Source: Actinacidiphila guanduensis
GTDB lineage: Bacteria; Actinomycetota; Actinomycetes; Streptomycetales; Streptomycetaceae
Assembly: GCF_900103985.1 (NCBI RefSeq)
Contig: NZ_FNIE01000017.1
Location: 1 to 64,000 of the forward strand
Direction of reading: 5' to 3'
Length of the DNA: 64,000 nt
Shown: piece by piece, positions 25,880 through 34,301 of the stretch
How positions within the stretch are numbered: the stretch's first letter is position 1
Layout of the letters: each line of letters opens with the position of its first letter
The notes under the pieces: model-generated
What the model saw: only the letters and a program-made list of their open reading frames with translations
Databases searched by the model: none
What the model was told of the DNA's origin: nothing
Position numbers and translations under genes: made by a program

Positions 25880-26227
25880 GGTCGCGTCTTTGGAACGGTG
25901 CTGCGCGGCCCCTTCCGTCCCTTCCCCCGCTCCTTCGCCGTCGGCGAGTTCGCCCTCTTCCCCAAGCCCCCGTGGTTCGTCACGGCCCGCACGGCCGCGA
26001 CCACGGGCCGCCGCCTCACCCGTTTCGCAGTGAAGCCCTCTTGGTCCCGCCTCCCGGCGGTCTTCGCCTCGGCCTTCCGTGCCTAGGCGGCGTGCCGGCG
26101 CCTCCTTGACACTTCCGCCGAAGTTGACGCATCACCTATATGCTCGCGCCATGGTGCGTGACGAACCGCGGTCTTCGCCACGACCTTCAGCGGGCTCTTC
26201 GGTTCGGGTGGGCCAGGACCCGCGGTA
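25880..26227. other. Intergenic region with an operator-like site
   Basis: 348 bases without a convincing gene, past the SpoIIE stop and past the 3' end of the leftward MarR gene. It holds AGTTGACGCATCACCTAT at 26122-26139, matching 17 of 18 bases of the site ahead of the SDR gene. TATGCT at 26139-26144 and an ATG at 26151 sit downstream like a leaderless start, but the reading that follows is only antisense to MarR. The promoter of a lost gene may remain here. Confidence 0.4.
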
Positions 26228-26692
26228 TCAACTGTCCGTGCTGTTCTTCTCGATGACCGTCTCGGCGATCTCGGCCAGCATGACGACCTGGCCGGGGGTG
26301 AGGTGGTCGAGCAGCAGCCGCCGGACGTCCTCGACGTGCCGGGGTGCGGCGGCCTCGATCGCCGCGCGGCCGGCGGGGGTGATCATCACGTACGCCCCGC
26401 GCCCGTCCTCCACGCACTCCTCGCGGGCGAGGATGCCGCGCTTGACCATACGCGCGAGTTGGTGGGAGACCCTGCTCTTCTCCCACCCGAGCACCTTGGT
26501 GAGTTCGAGGATGCGCAGCCGGCCGCCGGGGACACGGCTCAGCTCCGCCAGCACCGGGTACTCGGCGCCGGACAGGCCGTATTCGCTCTGCATGACCCGG
26601 CCTGCCTCGCCCACCACCAGGTCGTGCATCCGCAGCAGGCCACGCCACGCCCGTTCCTCGACCGGAGTGAGCCAGCGCGGTGTCGCGTCCAT
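26228..26692 (-). CDS. MarR-family transcriptional regulator
   Basis: 154 aa from the preferred start. The winged HTH is clear: VMQSEYGLSGAEYPVLAEL, then LRILELTKVLGWEKSRVSHQLARMVKRG, with a wing EDGRGAYVMITPAG. The N- and C-terminal helices form the dimer interface. ATG 26692 is chosen because TACGAT lies six bases upstream on the coding strand (26699-26704), a leaderless arrangement; an ATG at 26719 would add nine residues but lacks a ribosome-binding site. It lies downstream of the SDR gene on the same strand. It probably represses that gene through the dyad at 27659. Confidence 0.88.
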   Translation of the reverse strand: MDATPRWLTPVEERAWRGLLRMHDLVVGEAGRVMQSEYGLSGAEYPVLAELSRVPGGRLRILELTKVLGWEKSRVSHQLARMVKRGILAREECVEDGRGAYVMITPAGRAAIEAAAPRHVEDVRRLLLDHLTPGQVVMLAEIAETVIEKNSTDS

Positions 26693-26840
26693 CCGTGCAT
26701 CGTACGAGAAGGCGGGCATCCCGACCCGTCCCCCTCTCCCCCATCGCCGTCCTCACCGCGCCCCCCTGCCGTGCCGCGCCCGTCCGGGCGGAGAGCGGTC
26801 AGCGGGCCGGCGCGGCTGGATCGGCCCGCGGGTGTCGGCG

Positions 26841-27590
26841 TCAGACCTGGTTGGCGCCGCCGTCGACGTACATCTCGGTGCCCGTGATGAAGCTCGACTC
26901 GCCGGTGGCGAGGAAGAGCGCGACGCTCGCGACCTCTTCGGGCTGCCCCATCCGGCCGAGCGGCACGCCCGCAGCGAGCACGCCGCGCAGCTGGGCGGCC
27001 TGTTCCTCGTCGGGGGCGAGCCCGTTCAGGCCGGGGGTCGTGATCGGTCCGGGGACTATCACGTTGACGCGGATGCCGCGGCCGCGCAGCTCGTTCGCCC
27101 AGGTGCGGGCGAAGGAGCGGATGGCGGCCTTGGACGCGCCGTAGACGCCGAACGCCTCGCTGCCGACGGTGGCGGCGGTGGAGCCGGTGAGGATCACCGA
27201 CGCTCCGTCGACGAGGAGCGGGAGGGCCTTCTGCACGGTGAAGAGCGTCCCCTTGACGTTGGTGCCGAAGGTGGCGTCGAAGTGTTCCTCGGTGACCTCC
27301 TCCAGCTTGGCGAACTCGCCGCCGCCGGCGTTGGCGAACAGGACGTCGATACGGTGCCCGGCGTCGGCGATGGCGGCGTACAGGCGGTCGAGGTCCGCCG
27401 GATTGCCGCTGTCGGCCCGGACTCCCGTCACGTTTCCACCGATCCGCCCGACCGCCTGGTCGAGGGCGTCCTTGCGGCGCCCGGTGATGTAGACGTGAGC
27501 GCCCTCCCGGCTGAAGCGCTCCGCCGTGGCCAGCCCGATGCCGCTGGTCCCGCCGGTGATCACGACTGTCTTGCCGTCCAGCTGTCCCAT
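26841..27590 (-). CDS. Short-chain dehydrogenase/reductase
   Basis: 249 aa classical SDR. The NAD(P)-binding motif is TGGTSGIG, and R47-R48 in ITGRRK suggests NADPH preference. NAG is present in FANAGGG, the catalytic Ser in LTGSTAATVG and YxxxK in YGASK. The C-terminal GTEMYVDGGANQV is typical. The ATG at 27590 follows AGGAGCAC. Its promoter has TTGACG-17-TACCGT overlapped by an operator-like dyad, so the nearby MarR protein is the expected repressor. The substrate is unknown; such MarR-SDR pairs often respond to reactive carbonyls or aromatics. Confidence 0.9.
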   Translation of the reverse strand: MGQLDGKTVVITGGTSGIGLATAERFSREGAHVYITGRRKDALDQAVGRIGGNVTGVRADSGNPADLDRLYAAIADAGHRIDVLFANAGGGEFAKLEEVTEEHFDATFGTNVKGTLFTVQKALPLLVDGASVILTGSTAATVGSEAFGVYGASKAAIRSFARTWANELRGRGIRVNVIVPGPITTPGLNGLAPDEEQAAQLRGVLAAGVPLGRMGQPEEVASVALFLATGESSFITGTEMYVDGGANQV

Positions 27591-27645
27591 GGTGTGCTCC
27601 TGCTTCCGGGCGGTCCGAGGACCGCAACTCCTTGAATCTTCAATG

Positions 27646-27676
27646 ACGGTACCTCCAGATAGGTGACGCGTCAACT
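27646..27676 (-). promoter_or_regulatory. SDR promoter with MarR-type operator
   Basis: On the minus strand TTGACG (27669-27674), a 17-base spacer and TACCGT (27646-27651) form a good promoter. The -35 box lies inside AGTTGACGCGTCACCTAT (27659-27676), whose core TGACGCGTCA is a perfect palindrome. The same 18-base element with one change occurs at 26122-26139. Repression by the MarR protein of 26228-26692 is inferred. Confidence 0.55.
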
Positions 27677-27915
27677 ACATGCCGAGGCCTTCGCCCGGCC
27701 CGCGGGCACCAGGCTGGCTCAGGGGCCGCGGCACCCCGAGGCGAGAATCGGACTGCGGACGGCGATTAATGGCTGCCGACGCGGCCGTGCGCGCTTCTAC
27801 CGTGGTGACGAAGCGATCCGCATACTCGAAGTTTCGAAGGAGTGCCTCGAATCTTCCCTCTGCGGCGGGACCGAGAGTACGAGCAGATCGAAGGCCACGT
27901 ACGAGAGGTACGGAA

Positions 27916-29328
27916 ATGGGCAGGAATACACTGGAAACGCGCGCAGAGCCGCAGGCGGCTGATGGTGACGAACCGACGTCCTATGTGACCGGGTTCGGCA
28001 ATGAGCACTCCAGTGAGGCGCTCCCCGGGGCCCTTCCGGTCGGGCAGAACAACCCCAAACGTCCTGCATACGGGCTCTACACCGAGCAACTCAACGGGAC
28101 CTCGTTCCTCGTGCCGCGTGCAACCATGCGTCGGTCATGGCTTTACCGTATTCGGCCCTCGGTCGTCCATCCGCACTTCACCCGGATGGACAACGGAATG
28201 ATACGGTCGGGGCCGTTCACCGATTCCGGCGCCGAACCGAACAAAGTTGCCTGGAGTGCGGTGTCCGAACCGGCTCCCGGGACCGACTTCATCTCAGGTC
28301 TCGTGACGCAAGGCGGCTTTGGATCACCGGAGAGCAGTTCGGGAATGGCTGTGCACTGGTACTGCGCCAACACGTCGATGCCCGACCGCGTGATGAGCAA
28401 TACCGACGGCGAGTTCGTGATCATTCCCACGAAGCGGACGGTGATGGTTCGCACGGAGTTCGGTCGCTTGAGCGTCCCGCCGGGGCACATCGCGTTGATT
28501 CCGCGTGCAGTGAAGTTCAGCGTCGATCTCCTCTCCAGTAGTTCAGGCGGGGCCGGCGCGGCAAGCGGTATCGTCGTGGAGAACTACGGAGCGCCTTTCG
28601 TGCTGCCGGAGCTGGGTGTGCTCGGCGCCAACGGATTGGCCAATGCGCGGGACTTCGAAGCGCCGGTGGCCGCCTACGAGGACTCCGCTCGTCCGGTCGA
28701 GGTCGTTCAGAAGACCGGCGGGAATCTCTGGACGGCGACCTACGATCACTCGCCGTTCGACGTGGTCGCCTGGCATGGCACTCACGTGCCTTACCGTTAC
28801 GACCTGAGCCGCTTCCAGATGGTGCACTCGACCAGCTTCGACCACACCGATCCTTCGATCGCCACGCTCCTGGTGTCGCCCACCGGTCTGCCGGGTGTGA
28901 ACAACATCGACCTCTTCACGGCGAGCCGAGGGTGGTTCGCCCAGAGGAACACGTTCCGACCCAACTGGTACCACCGCAACGTCGCCACCGAGTACATCGT
29001 TCGCATCAGCGCGCCGGAAGGGACTCCGGAAGAGGATCTGAAGGCCGGATCGTGGTCCGAGGTCGGATACACCGAGGTCGTCAACCAGTTGACGCCGCAC
29101 GGCGTGCCGCCGAGTGCCTGGGAGTACGCGACCGACGCGGGAGAAGACCCCATCCCCCTCGACTTCGGTCTCCTCCTGGGTTTCGAGGCTCCGCACCCGC
29201 TGGTGCTGACATCGGCCGCGGCCACCTCCGATCGGCGCTTGCCCGACGACCAGCCGATGTTCGACGGGCTGATCAGTCACTTCACCGGCCCCGCATCGGG
29301 CAGTGCGCAGTCCGTCGAGCGCTCCTGA
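27916..29328 (+). CDS. hmgA: Homogentisate 1,2-dioxygenase family protein
   Basis: 470 aa. The family opening is intact (YVTGFGNEHSSEALPGALPVG, GLYTEQLNGTSF), as is the cupin core (DGEFVIIPTKRTVMVRTEFGRL, GHIALIPRAVKF). Predicted Fe(II) ligands are H353 and E359 in YHRNVATEY and H395 in LTPHG. HmgA cleaves the ring of homogentisate in tyrosine and phenylalanine breakdown. Here no maleylacetoacetate isomerase, fumarylacetoacetase or 4-hydroxyphenylpyruvate dioxygenase is adjacent; the neighbours are a CocE-type hydrolase and a luciferase-like oxidoreductase. A related gentisate- or homogentisate-like substrate is therefore possible. The ATG follows GAGAGG. The upstream 325 bases contain repeated TCGAA motifs. 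Confidence 0.85.
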   Translation: MGRNTLETRAEPQAADGDEPTSYVTGFGNEHSSEALPGALPVGQNNPKRPAYGLYTEQLNGTSFLVPRATMRRSWLYRIRPSVVHPHFTRMDNGMIRSGPFTDSGAEPNKVAWSAVSEPAPGTDFISGLVTQGGFGSPESSSGMAVHWYCANTSMPDRVMSNTDGEFVIIPTKRTVMVRTEFGRLSVPPGHIALIPRAVKFSVDLLSSSSGGAGAASGIVVENYGAPFVLPELGVLGANGLANARDFEAPVAAYEDSARPVEVVQKTGGNLWTATYDHSPFDVVAWHGTHVPYRYDLSRFQMVHSTSFDHTDPSIATLLVSPTGLPGVNNIDLFTASRGWFAQRNTFRPNWYHRNVATEYIVRISAPEGTPEEDLKAGSWSEVGYTEVVNQLTPHGVPPSAWEYATDAGEDPIPLDFGLLLGFEAPHPLVLTSAAATSDRRLPDDQPMFDGLISHFTGPASGSAQSVERS

Positions 29329-29400
29329 CGCACCCGGCGTAAGCGGCCCCGGCCCGGAAGCGAACGAGCGCAATGCTCGGAGACAAGGAAGATCTTTGCG

Positions 29401-31641
29401 ATGGAGAGTGACAACATCCAGGTGGGCGTCTTCGCCGACGGCCCCGTGGAAGGCCTGAGTTTCGCTACACCGACCCGGACCGGACGCACCGGCAGGGGCG
29501 GCACGTTCCACTATTTCCCGGGGGAATCCGTCGAGTTCCGGCTCGGTCCGATGTTCCTCGGCCGGGCACAGGCAGGTCCTGCGATCACCAGCCTCGACTT
29601 TGAGGGAGCCGGTGGCAAGCGCGACGGTCTGTTCGGTAGGACATCTGCGTACGCCACCAACGTGGCCCGCCTTCTGCAGAGTCTGGGTGCGGGGCTGGAC
29701 CTCGCCGACGGCATCGTCATCACGGACGAGATCCTCGCCTCGGCCGCGGAGATCCGTCCCGGCACGATCGTCTTCGATGTCGCCGAGACGGAGTTCGAGG
29801 CCCAGGAGGCCGTCCGTGACTTCCTCGGCCGCATCGGCCGCACCCTGCGTGATGCCGGGGTGGCGCGCAATCATCTGCACCGCAGCGCGCGTGGCATCAA
29901 GCGTCTGACCGATGTCAGGGTGCCGACACGGAATGGCTCCTTCGTGCTGGCCGACGTCTTCCTGCCCACGGCGCCAGGGCGTTACCCGGTCATTGTGCGG
30001 ACGAGCGTCTACGGGCGCGGATACCCCCACGGCGCGGTCCTCACCGCGGAGGACCGTCACAAGTCGGAGCAGAAGCAGGACGAGTGGCAGGAGTCCGGAC
30101 CGCCGGACGTCCCGCACGGGTTCCCGTCCTCCTTGATCCACTACACCGAGAACTACGGCAGTGCCAATGCGATCGACTGGGTGCCGCGTGGGTACGTTCT
30201 CGTCCGAGCCGATTCCCGTGGCGTCGGAGGATCGCCCGGCGACATCGCACCGTTCTCCACGGCCGAAGCCCGTGACTACTACGACACGATCGAATGGGCG
30301 GCGGCGCAGCCCTGGTCAAGCGGCAAGGTCGGCACCCTCGGCCAGTCCTACTTGGGAACGAACCAGTGGAACGTCGGCGCGCTGGCGCCACCATCGCTGA
30401 AGGCCATGATCCCGTGGGCGAGCGACGTCGACGTCTACCGTGAACTCGCCTACCCGGGCGGAATCTTCAACGAGGAGTACCGTGCGAACTGGTGGGAGTG
30501 GGTCAGCTCCAACACCACCCACCGGCCGCAGGCGGACTTCCTGGACCACCTGAAGGCCCATCGCTTCGACGGCCCCGCCTACAGAACGGGGGCGGGGGGC
30601 CCGGTCAGTCCCGATCTCTCGGCGATCACCGTGCCCTTTCTCGCCGCGGTGAGCCAGACCCTGAACATCCACGGGCGCGGCGGTATTGAGGCTTTCAAGC
30701 AGGCCAAGGGACCCGCGCACCTGCTTCTGCTGGCGGAGAACTACATCCCGTTCTTCCACGAGCACTGCCTCGAAGATCAGTATCGATTCTTCGACTGGTA
30801 CCTCAAGGGCGAGGGTTCCGCTCCGCCGGCTCCCCCGGTCCGCCTGTTGATGCGCACCGGTCAAGGGGGTTACTCCTGGCGCGACGAGAGCGACTGGCCG
30901 GTACCCGGAACCGAATACCTCAGCTACTACCTCGATGCCGGTCCAGCCGGTGCCCGGCCCGCAGTTCCCGGGCCCGACCGGATGTACTCGCTCACGGACG
31001 TCCCTGCAGCCACGGTCGAGAGAGTCGACTACTCGGCGGACGTGCCCGATCACAGTCTCGAGAGCAGGGTCGCCAGCGGCGTGCGTTTCCTCACCCGGCC
31101 GCTGAGCGCCGACCTTCACCTCGGAGGCCACGTCAAGGCGGAGCTGTGGGTCTCCTCGACGACACAGGACATGGATCTGTTCGTGTCCGTGCGCGTGGTC
31201 GACGAGGACGGCCAGGAGGTCCGCTACGCGGTTGAGGACGAAGCCTCCGAGGTGGCCATGACATGGGGGCTTCTGAAGGTCTCCCACCGCAGGACCGATC
31301 CGACGAGATCCCGGGATCGTCCGTGGCACACTCATCTCGAATCCGACCTGCTCCCGTTGACGTCTCGCGACGACATCGTCCTCGTCGAGGTGGAGCTGCT
31401 GCCCGCCACGGCCGTGATCCGTGCCGGACAACGACTGCTGCTGGACATCGCCCCCATCGAGGGGCGCGGCGGTCAACGGAACCCGGACTTCAGTTACGCC
31501 CATCGCGAGTACGACCACTCCTACCACGACGGGGCACAGAACTCCCTCCACGTCGGACAAGGCCGTCCGAGCCGCCTCGTACTTCCCGTGATCCCGCCCG
31601 TACAACCGGCATTGGGGCACTCGGCAGCGACGTCCGCCTGA
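29401..31641 (+). CDS. CocE/NonD-type acyl hydrolase with an N-terminal beta domain
   Basis: 746 aa, longer than the usual 550-600. Residues about 165-740 are an X-Pro dipeptidyl-peptidase S15/CocE hydrolase: the nucleophile S316 lies in GTLGQSYLG, followed by the cap and the C-terminal jelly roll (LGGHVKAELWVSSTTQDMDLFV). The usual Trp-Asp acid region reads AVSQTLNIHGRGG, so the acid residue is unclear; the base may be a His in FFHEHCLED. Residues 1-150 (ADGPVEGLSFATPTR, GTFHYFPGESVEFRLG, NVARLLQSLGAGLDLADGI) match a beta domain otherwise seen in secreted surface proteins, yet there is no signal peptide. This fusion is unusual. It lies 72 bases after hmgA and probably shares its operon. Confidence 0.8.
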   Translation: MESDNIQVGVFADGPVEGLSFATPTRTGRTGRGGTFHYFPGESVEFRLGPMFLGRAQAGPAITSLDFEGAGGKRDGLFGRTSAYATNVARLLQSLGAGLDLADGIVITDEILASAAEIRPGTIVFDVAETEFEAQEAVRDFLGRIGRTLRDAGVARNHLHRSARGIKRLTDVRVPTRNGSFVLADVFLPTAPGRYPVIVRTSVYGRGYPHGAVLTAEDRHKSEQKQDEWQESGPPDVPHGFPSSLIHYTENYGSANAIDWVPRGYVLVRADSRGVGGSPGDIAPFSTAEARDYYDTIEWAAAQPWSSGKVGTLGQSYLGTNQWNVGALAPPSLKAMIPWASDVDVYRELAYPGGIFNEEYRANWWEWVSSNTTHRPQADFLDHLKAHRFDGPAYRTGAGGPVSPDLSAITVPFLAAVSQTLNIHGRGGIEAFKQAKGPAHLLLLAENYIPFFHEHCLEDQYRFFDWYLKGEGSAPPAPPVRLLMRTGQGGYSWRDESDWPVPGTEYLSYYLDAGPAGARPAVPGPDRMYSLTDVPAATVERVDYSADVPDHSLESRVASGVRFLTRPLSADLHLGGHVKAELWVSSTTQDMDLFVSVRVVDEDGQEVRYAVEDEASEVAMTWGLLKVSHRRTDPTRSRDRPWHTHLESDLLPLTSRDDIVLVEVELLPATAVIRAGQRLLLDIAPIEGRGGQRNPDFSYAHREYDHSYHDGAQNSLHVGQGRPSRLVLPVIPPVQPALGHSAATSA

Positions 31642-31664
31642 TTCCCGACTGCACGAAGGTCACC

Positions 31665-32594
31665 ATGAGATTCGCCATTTCCATTCCCGACCTGATCCCC
31701 GACGGCACGTTCGATCCGGATTCCCTGCGGAGCTTCCTGAACCGCGCGGAGCAGCTGGGCTTCGAGAGCGCATGGACCCAGGAGATGGTCTTCGGCCACG
31801 TCGGGCGCCTCGCCCCGTTGGACCTGCTCACCTTCGCGGCAGCGTCCAATCCCCGCCTCGGACTCGGTTGCGCGGTGCTTCTCTCGACGTTCCACAGCCC
31901 GGTCCATCTCGCCAAGAGCCTCCTGACCATCGACCAGCTCAGCCGCGGACGGCTGGAGATCGGGGTGGCCACCGGAGCGACCAAAGGTCGGCAGATGTTG
32001 GCCTACGGAGTCCGCGCCGAAGACGTAGGGCGCCGCTTCGAGGAGGGCATCAGGCTCATGCAGGCGCTTTGGACCCAGCCCACCGTCAACTTCGCCGGAG
32101 AGTTCTGGCAGGTCGAGGACGCCGCTTTCGAACCCAAGCCCTTCCAGAAGCCCAGGCCGCCGCTCTGGTTCGGTGGGCACAGCCCCAAAGCGCTTCGCCG
32201 CGCGGTCGCGCTGGGCGACGGGTTCTTCGGTGCCGGATCGCAGACCACGCAGGCCTTCGCAGCCCAGGTCGACGTCATCCGCAACGCACTTGCCGCCGCG
32301 GGACGCGACCCGGGCAGCTTCAAGCTGGCCAAACGCGTGTACACAGCCATCGATGACGACACGGGCAAGGCACGAGAGCGTGTCGCCGCGGCCTTCGCGG
32401 AACTCGGTCGCTATTCGGGTGGGCAGATGCCCGACCTCACCCCTGTAGCTCTCTACGGGGACGCGGACGCATGCGAGGCCGGACTACGCGAGGTGGCCGC
32501 TGCGGGTGCCGAGTTGATCCTCCTGACACCGCTGTTCGATGAGGAGGAGCAGATGGAGCGCCTGGGGACCGAGGTTCTGCCGCGCTTCGCCTGA
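31665..32594 (+). CDS. Luciferase-like (LLM class) flavin- or F420-dependent oxidoreductase
   Basis: 309 aa TIM-barrel protein. It begins MRFAISIPDLIPDG and has the LLM signatures GFESAWTQEMVFGH, LDQLSRGRLEIGVATGA (read here as IDQLSRGR), RRFEEGIRLMQALWTQ and RPPLWFGGHSPKALRRAV. Members use FMNH2 or coenzyme F420; the sequence does not decide between them. The ATG at 31665 lies 23 bases after the CocE stop, so hmgA, the hydrolase and this gene form one operon ending at the hairpin 32603-32634. It may carry out an oxidation or reduction step on the same aromatic or ester substrate. Confidence 0.87.
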   Translation: MRFAISIPDLIPDGTFDPDSLRSFLNRAEQLGFESAWTQEMVFGHVGRLAPLDLLTFAAASNPRLGLGCAVLLSTFHSPVHLAKSLLTIDQLSRGRLEIGVATGATKGRQMLAYGVRAEDVGRRFEEGIRLMQALWTQPTVNFAGEFWQVEDAAFEPKPFQKPRPPLWFGGHSPKALRRAVALGDGFFGAGSQTTQAFAAQVDVIRNALAAAGRDPGSFKLAKRVYTAIDDDTGKARERVAAAFAELGRYSGGQMPDLTPVALYGDADACEAGLREVAAAGAELILLTPLFDEEEQMERLGTEVLPRFA

Positions 32595-32602
32595 GCACGA
32601 GC

Positions 32603-32634
32603 GGGCCGACGCCGCTGCCTACCGGCGTCGGCCC
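32603..32634. terminator. Hairpin with 11-bp perfect stem
   Basis: GGGCCGACGCC at 32603-32613 pairs with GGCGTCGGCCC at 32624-32634 around a 10-base loop, nine bases after the stop of the LLM gene. It closes the hmgA operon. The AraC gene ends from the other side at 32720, so it may serve both strands. Confidence 0.75.
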
Positions 32635-32719
32635 GGCGTCGCGCCCCGATGTGCGGTGCCCGCGGGAGAGCTGGCCGGCGTGGGTGCCGATGTGCGGCGA
32701 GTGCCCGGCGCCTTGAGCC

Positions 32720-33703
32720 TCAAGACGGCGATTCGTCACCACGCCGCACCGGGGTCGGCGGCCGGCGTCGGAGGGTGTCGGCAGGGCTGATTCCGTAGCG
32801 CCTTCGATATTCGGCGGCGAACCGGCCGTAATGGCTGAATCCCCAGCGTTGGGCGACGGCGGTCGCGGTGGTCAGTTCCGGTTCGGAGCTCTCCAGCGTC
32901 TCGTGCGCACCGGCCATGCGCACTCGATGGAGGTACGCCATGGGACTCGTGCCGACATGTTGCCGGAAGCCGGCCTCCAACGCCCGCACGCTGAGTCCCA
33001 CATGCTGGGCGATCTCACGGACAGTCATGAACTTCAGTGGCGCCTCGTCGATGGCTGCCAGCGCGGCACGAACTGGCGCGGGAGCCCCGAAACCCGCCGA
33101 CCGGCGGATTTCCTCGGACCAGGGGTGAGGCTGGCTGAGGAGGAGGCTCAGCGTCACCAGACGGCCAAGCCGGCGGTACATCACCGGATGGACGTCCGCG
33201 CCCCGCGGATCAGCAAGGACGGCCTGAAGGAGACGGAGTGTGTGGACGAACGTGCCACGTTCCGTGACGTCCAAGAACGGCTCGAAGACCACTCCGGACC
33301 GAATGCTGTGTCCCAGCAGCTCGCCGAGTTCGGCCTCCAGCAAGGCGCGCTCGATGCTGATGGTGAGGACCTCACACTCCTCCGAGAGGTGCTCGGAGGA
33401 GACCATGCCGCTTGCCGGGGAGAGCATGACGCCGGCCGATCCGCTCAGGGTCGACGACGCCGCGCCGGTGGCAACACGCACGGTCCCACGAAGCGGGAGG
33501 TAGACGGTGTAGTCGTCGTGCCGGGCCCCCAGGACGGAGCACGGCGACACCTCGGTGGATGTGACGGTCACATGGCCGAGGAGGATCGATCGCATCCGCA
33601 GCCGGAAGCGACCGTCGTGCCGCGCGTTCCGAACCGTGACCTCGCCGTATGTGCCGCTCAGCAGTCTCGCCGCCTCGCCGACATCGCTCGTTGCGGTGGA
33701 CAT
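32720..33703 (-). CDS. AraC-family regulator
   Basis: 327 aa from the preferred start. The N-terminal half is a cupin-like AraC-binding domain of the AtoS/FeaR type (DDYTVYLPLRGTVRVATG, SPASGMVSSEHLSEECEVLTISIER). The C-terminal 100 residues hold the two HTH motifs: VREIAQHVGLSVRALEAGFRQHVGTSPMAYLHRVRM and VAQRWGFSHYGRFAAEYRRRYGISPADTLRR. It converges with the hmgA-hydrolase-LLM operon and is the likely activator of it, as is common for aromatic catabolic clusters. ATG 33703 has GGAG close upstream; an in-frame start at 33829 would add 42 residues of non-domain sequence. Confidence 0.87.
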   Translation of the reverse strand: MSTATSDVGEAARLLSGTYGEVTVRNARHDGRFRLRMRSILLGHVTVTSTEVSPCSVLGARHDDYTVYLPLRGTVRVATGAASSTLSGSAGVMLSPASGMVSSEHLSEECEVLTISIERALLEAELGELLGHSIRSGVVFEPFLDVTERGTFVHTLRLLQAVLADPRGADVHPVMYRRLGRLVTLSLLLSQPHPWSEEIRRSAGFGAPAPVRAALAAIDEAPLKFMTVREIAQHVGLSVRALEAGFRQHVGTSPMAYLHRVRMAGAHETLESSEPELTTATAVAQRWGFSHYGRFAAEYRRRYGISPADTLRRRPPTPVRRGDESPS

Positions 33704-33929
33704 GGACTCCGATCGACCCAGAACGCCCGCGTGCCGAGGTGGGCTCGGCAGCGGTCGCCGGGCGCCCGGCGCAGCACTGGCGCGCCCTGGGAAGTCACCG
33801 CCGAGCCCGTCCACTTCTTCCCTCGTCATCCTGGATCCTCCGTCGCCTCGGCCGCTGCGCGCGCGTCATACCGTCGGTGGACGGTGCCGGCGGCGTCCCG
33901 GACCCGCCTCGCGGCCCCACGCGGTCGGC

Positions 33930-34301
33930 CTAGAGCTGGGCGAAGCGAACCGCGGCGACGGCCACCGCGAGCGCAAAAAGCACGGCGTTGACGGCCACTT
34001 GGGACCATTCGGCACGCCGGCCGTGGACGATCGTCGCACCCACCATGGTGACGGCCAGGCCCGCAGCGGCAATCGGCGCAACCACCTTGGCCGTGTCGAA
34101 GGCCCAGGGCACGACGATGCCAACCGCTCCGAGCACCTCGAGGACCGCGATGGTCTTGACCTGCCACGCCGTGAAGTCCGCGGCCCAGCCCATGCTGGGG
34201 TTCTCCATGAGTTTGGGATACGGCGTCACGGCTTTGACCAGGCCGGCCACGAGGAAGACGAGCGCCAGCAGGCTGGTCAGGATCCAGGCGAAAACGTCCA
34301 T
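33930..34301 (-). CDS. DoxX-family small membrane protein
   Basis: 123 aa with four predicted membrane helices: WILTSLLALVFLVAGLVKAV, VKTIAVLEVLGAVGIVVPWA, VVAPIAAAGLAVTMVGATIV and VAVNAVLFALAVAVAAV. The helix 1 motif FLVAGLVK and helix 2 motif EVLGAVGIVVP are typical of DoxX/DoxD-like proteins, which sit in the cytoplasmic membrane and are often linked to quinone redox chemistry or stress. ATG 34301 has GGGAG upstream; a TTG three codons earlier is possible. It is separated from the AraC gene by 226 bases. Confidence 0.82.
   Translation of the reverse strand: MDVFAWILTSLLALVFLVAGLVKAVTPYPKLMENPSMGWAADFTAWQVKTIAVLEVLGAVGIVVPWAFDTAKVVAPIAAAGLAVTMVGATIVHGRRAEWSQVAVNAVLFALAVAVAAVRFAQL

Noticed and set aside
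25898..26086. 62-codon frame after the SpoIIE gene
   Set aside because: No ribosome-binding site, no motif, Arg/Phe/Pro-rich.
26079..27635. 518-codon plus-strand frame across the MarR and SDR genes
   Set aside because: Antisense to two genes with clear domains; composition is not protein-like.
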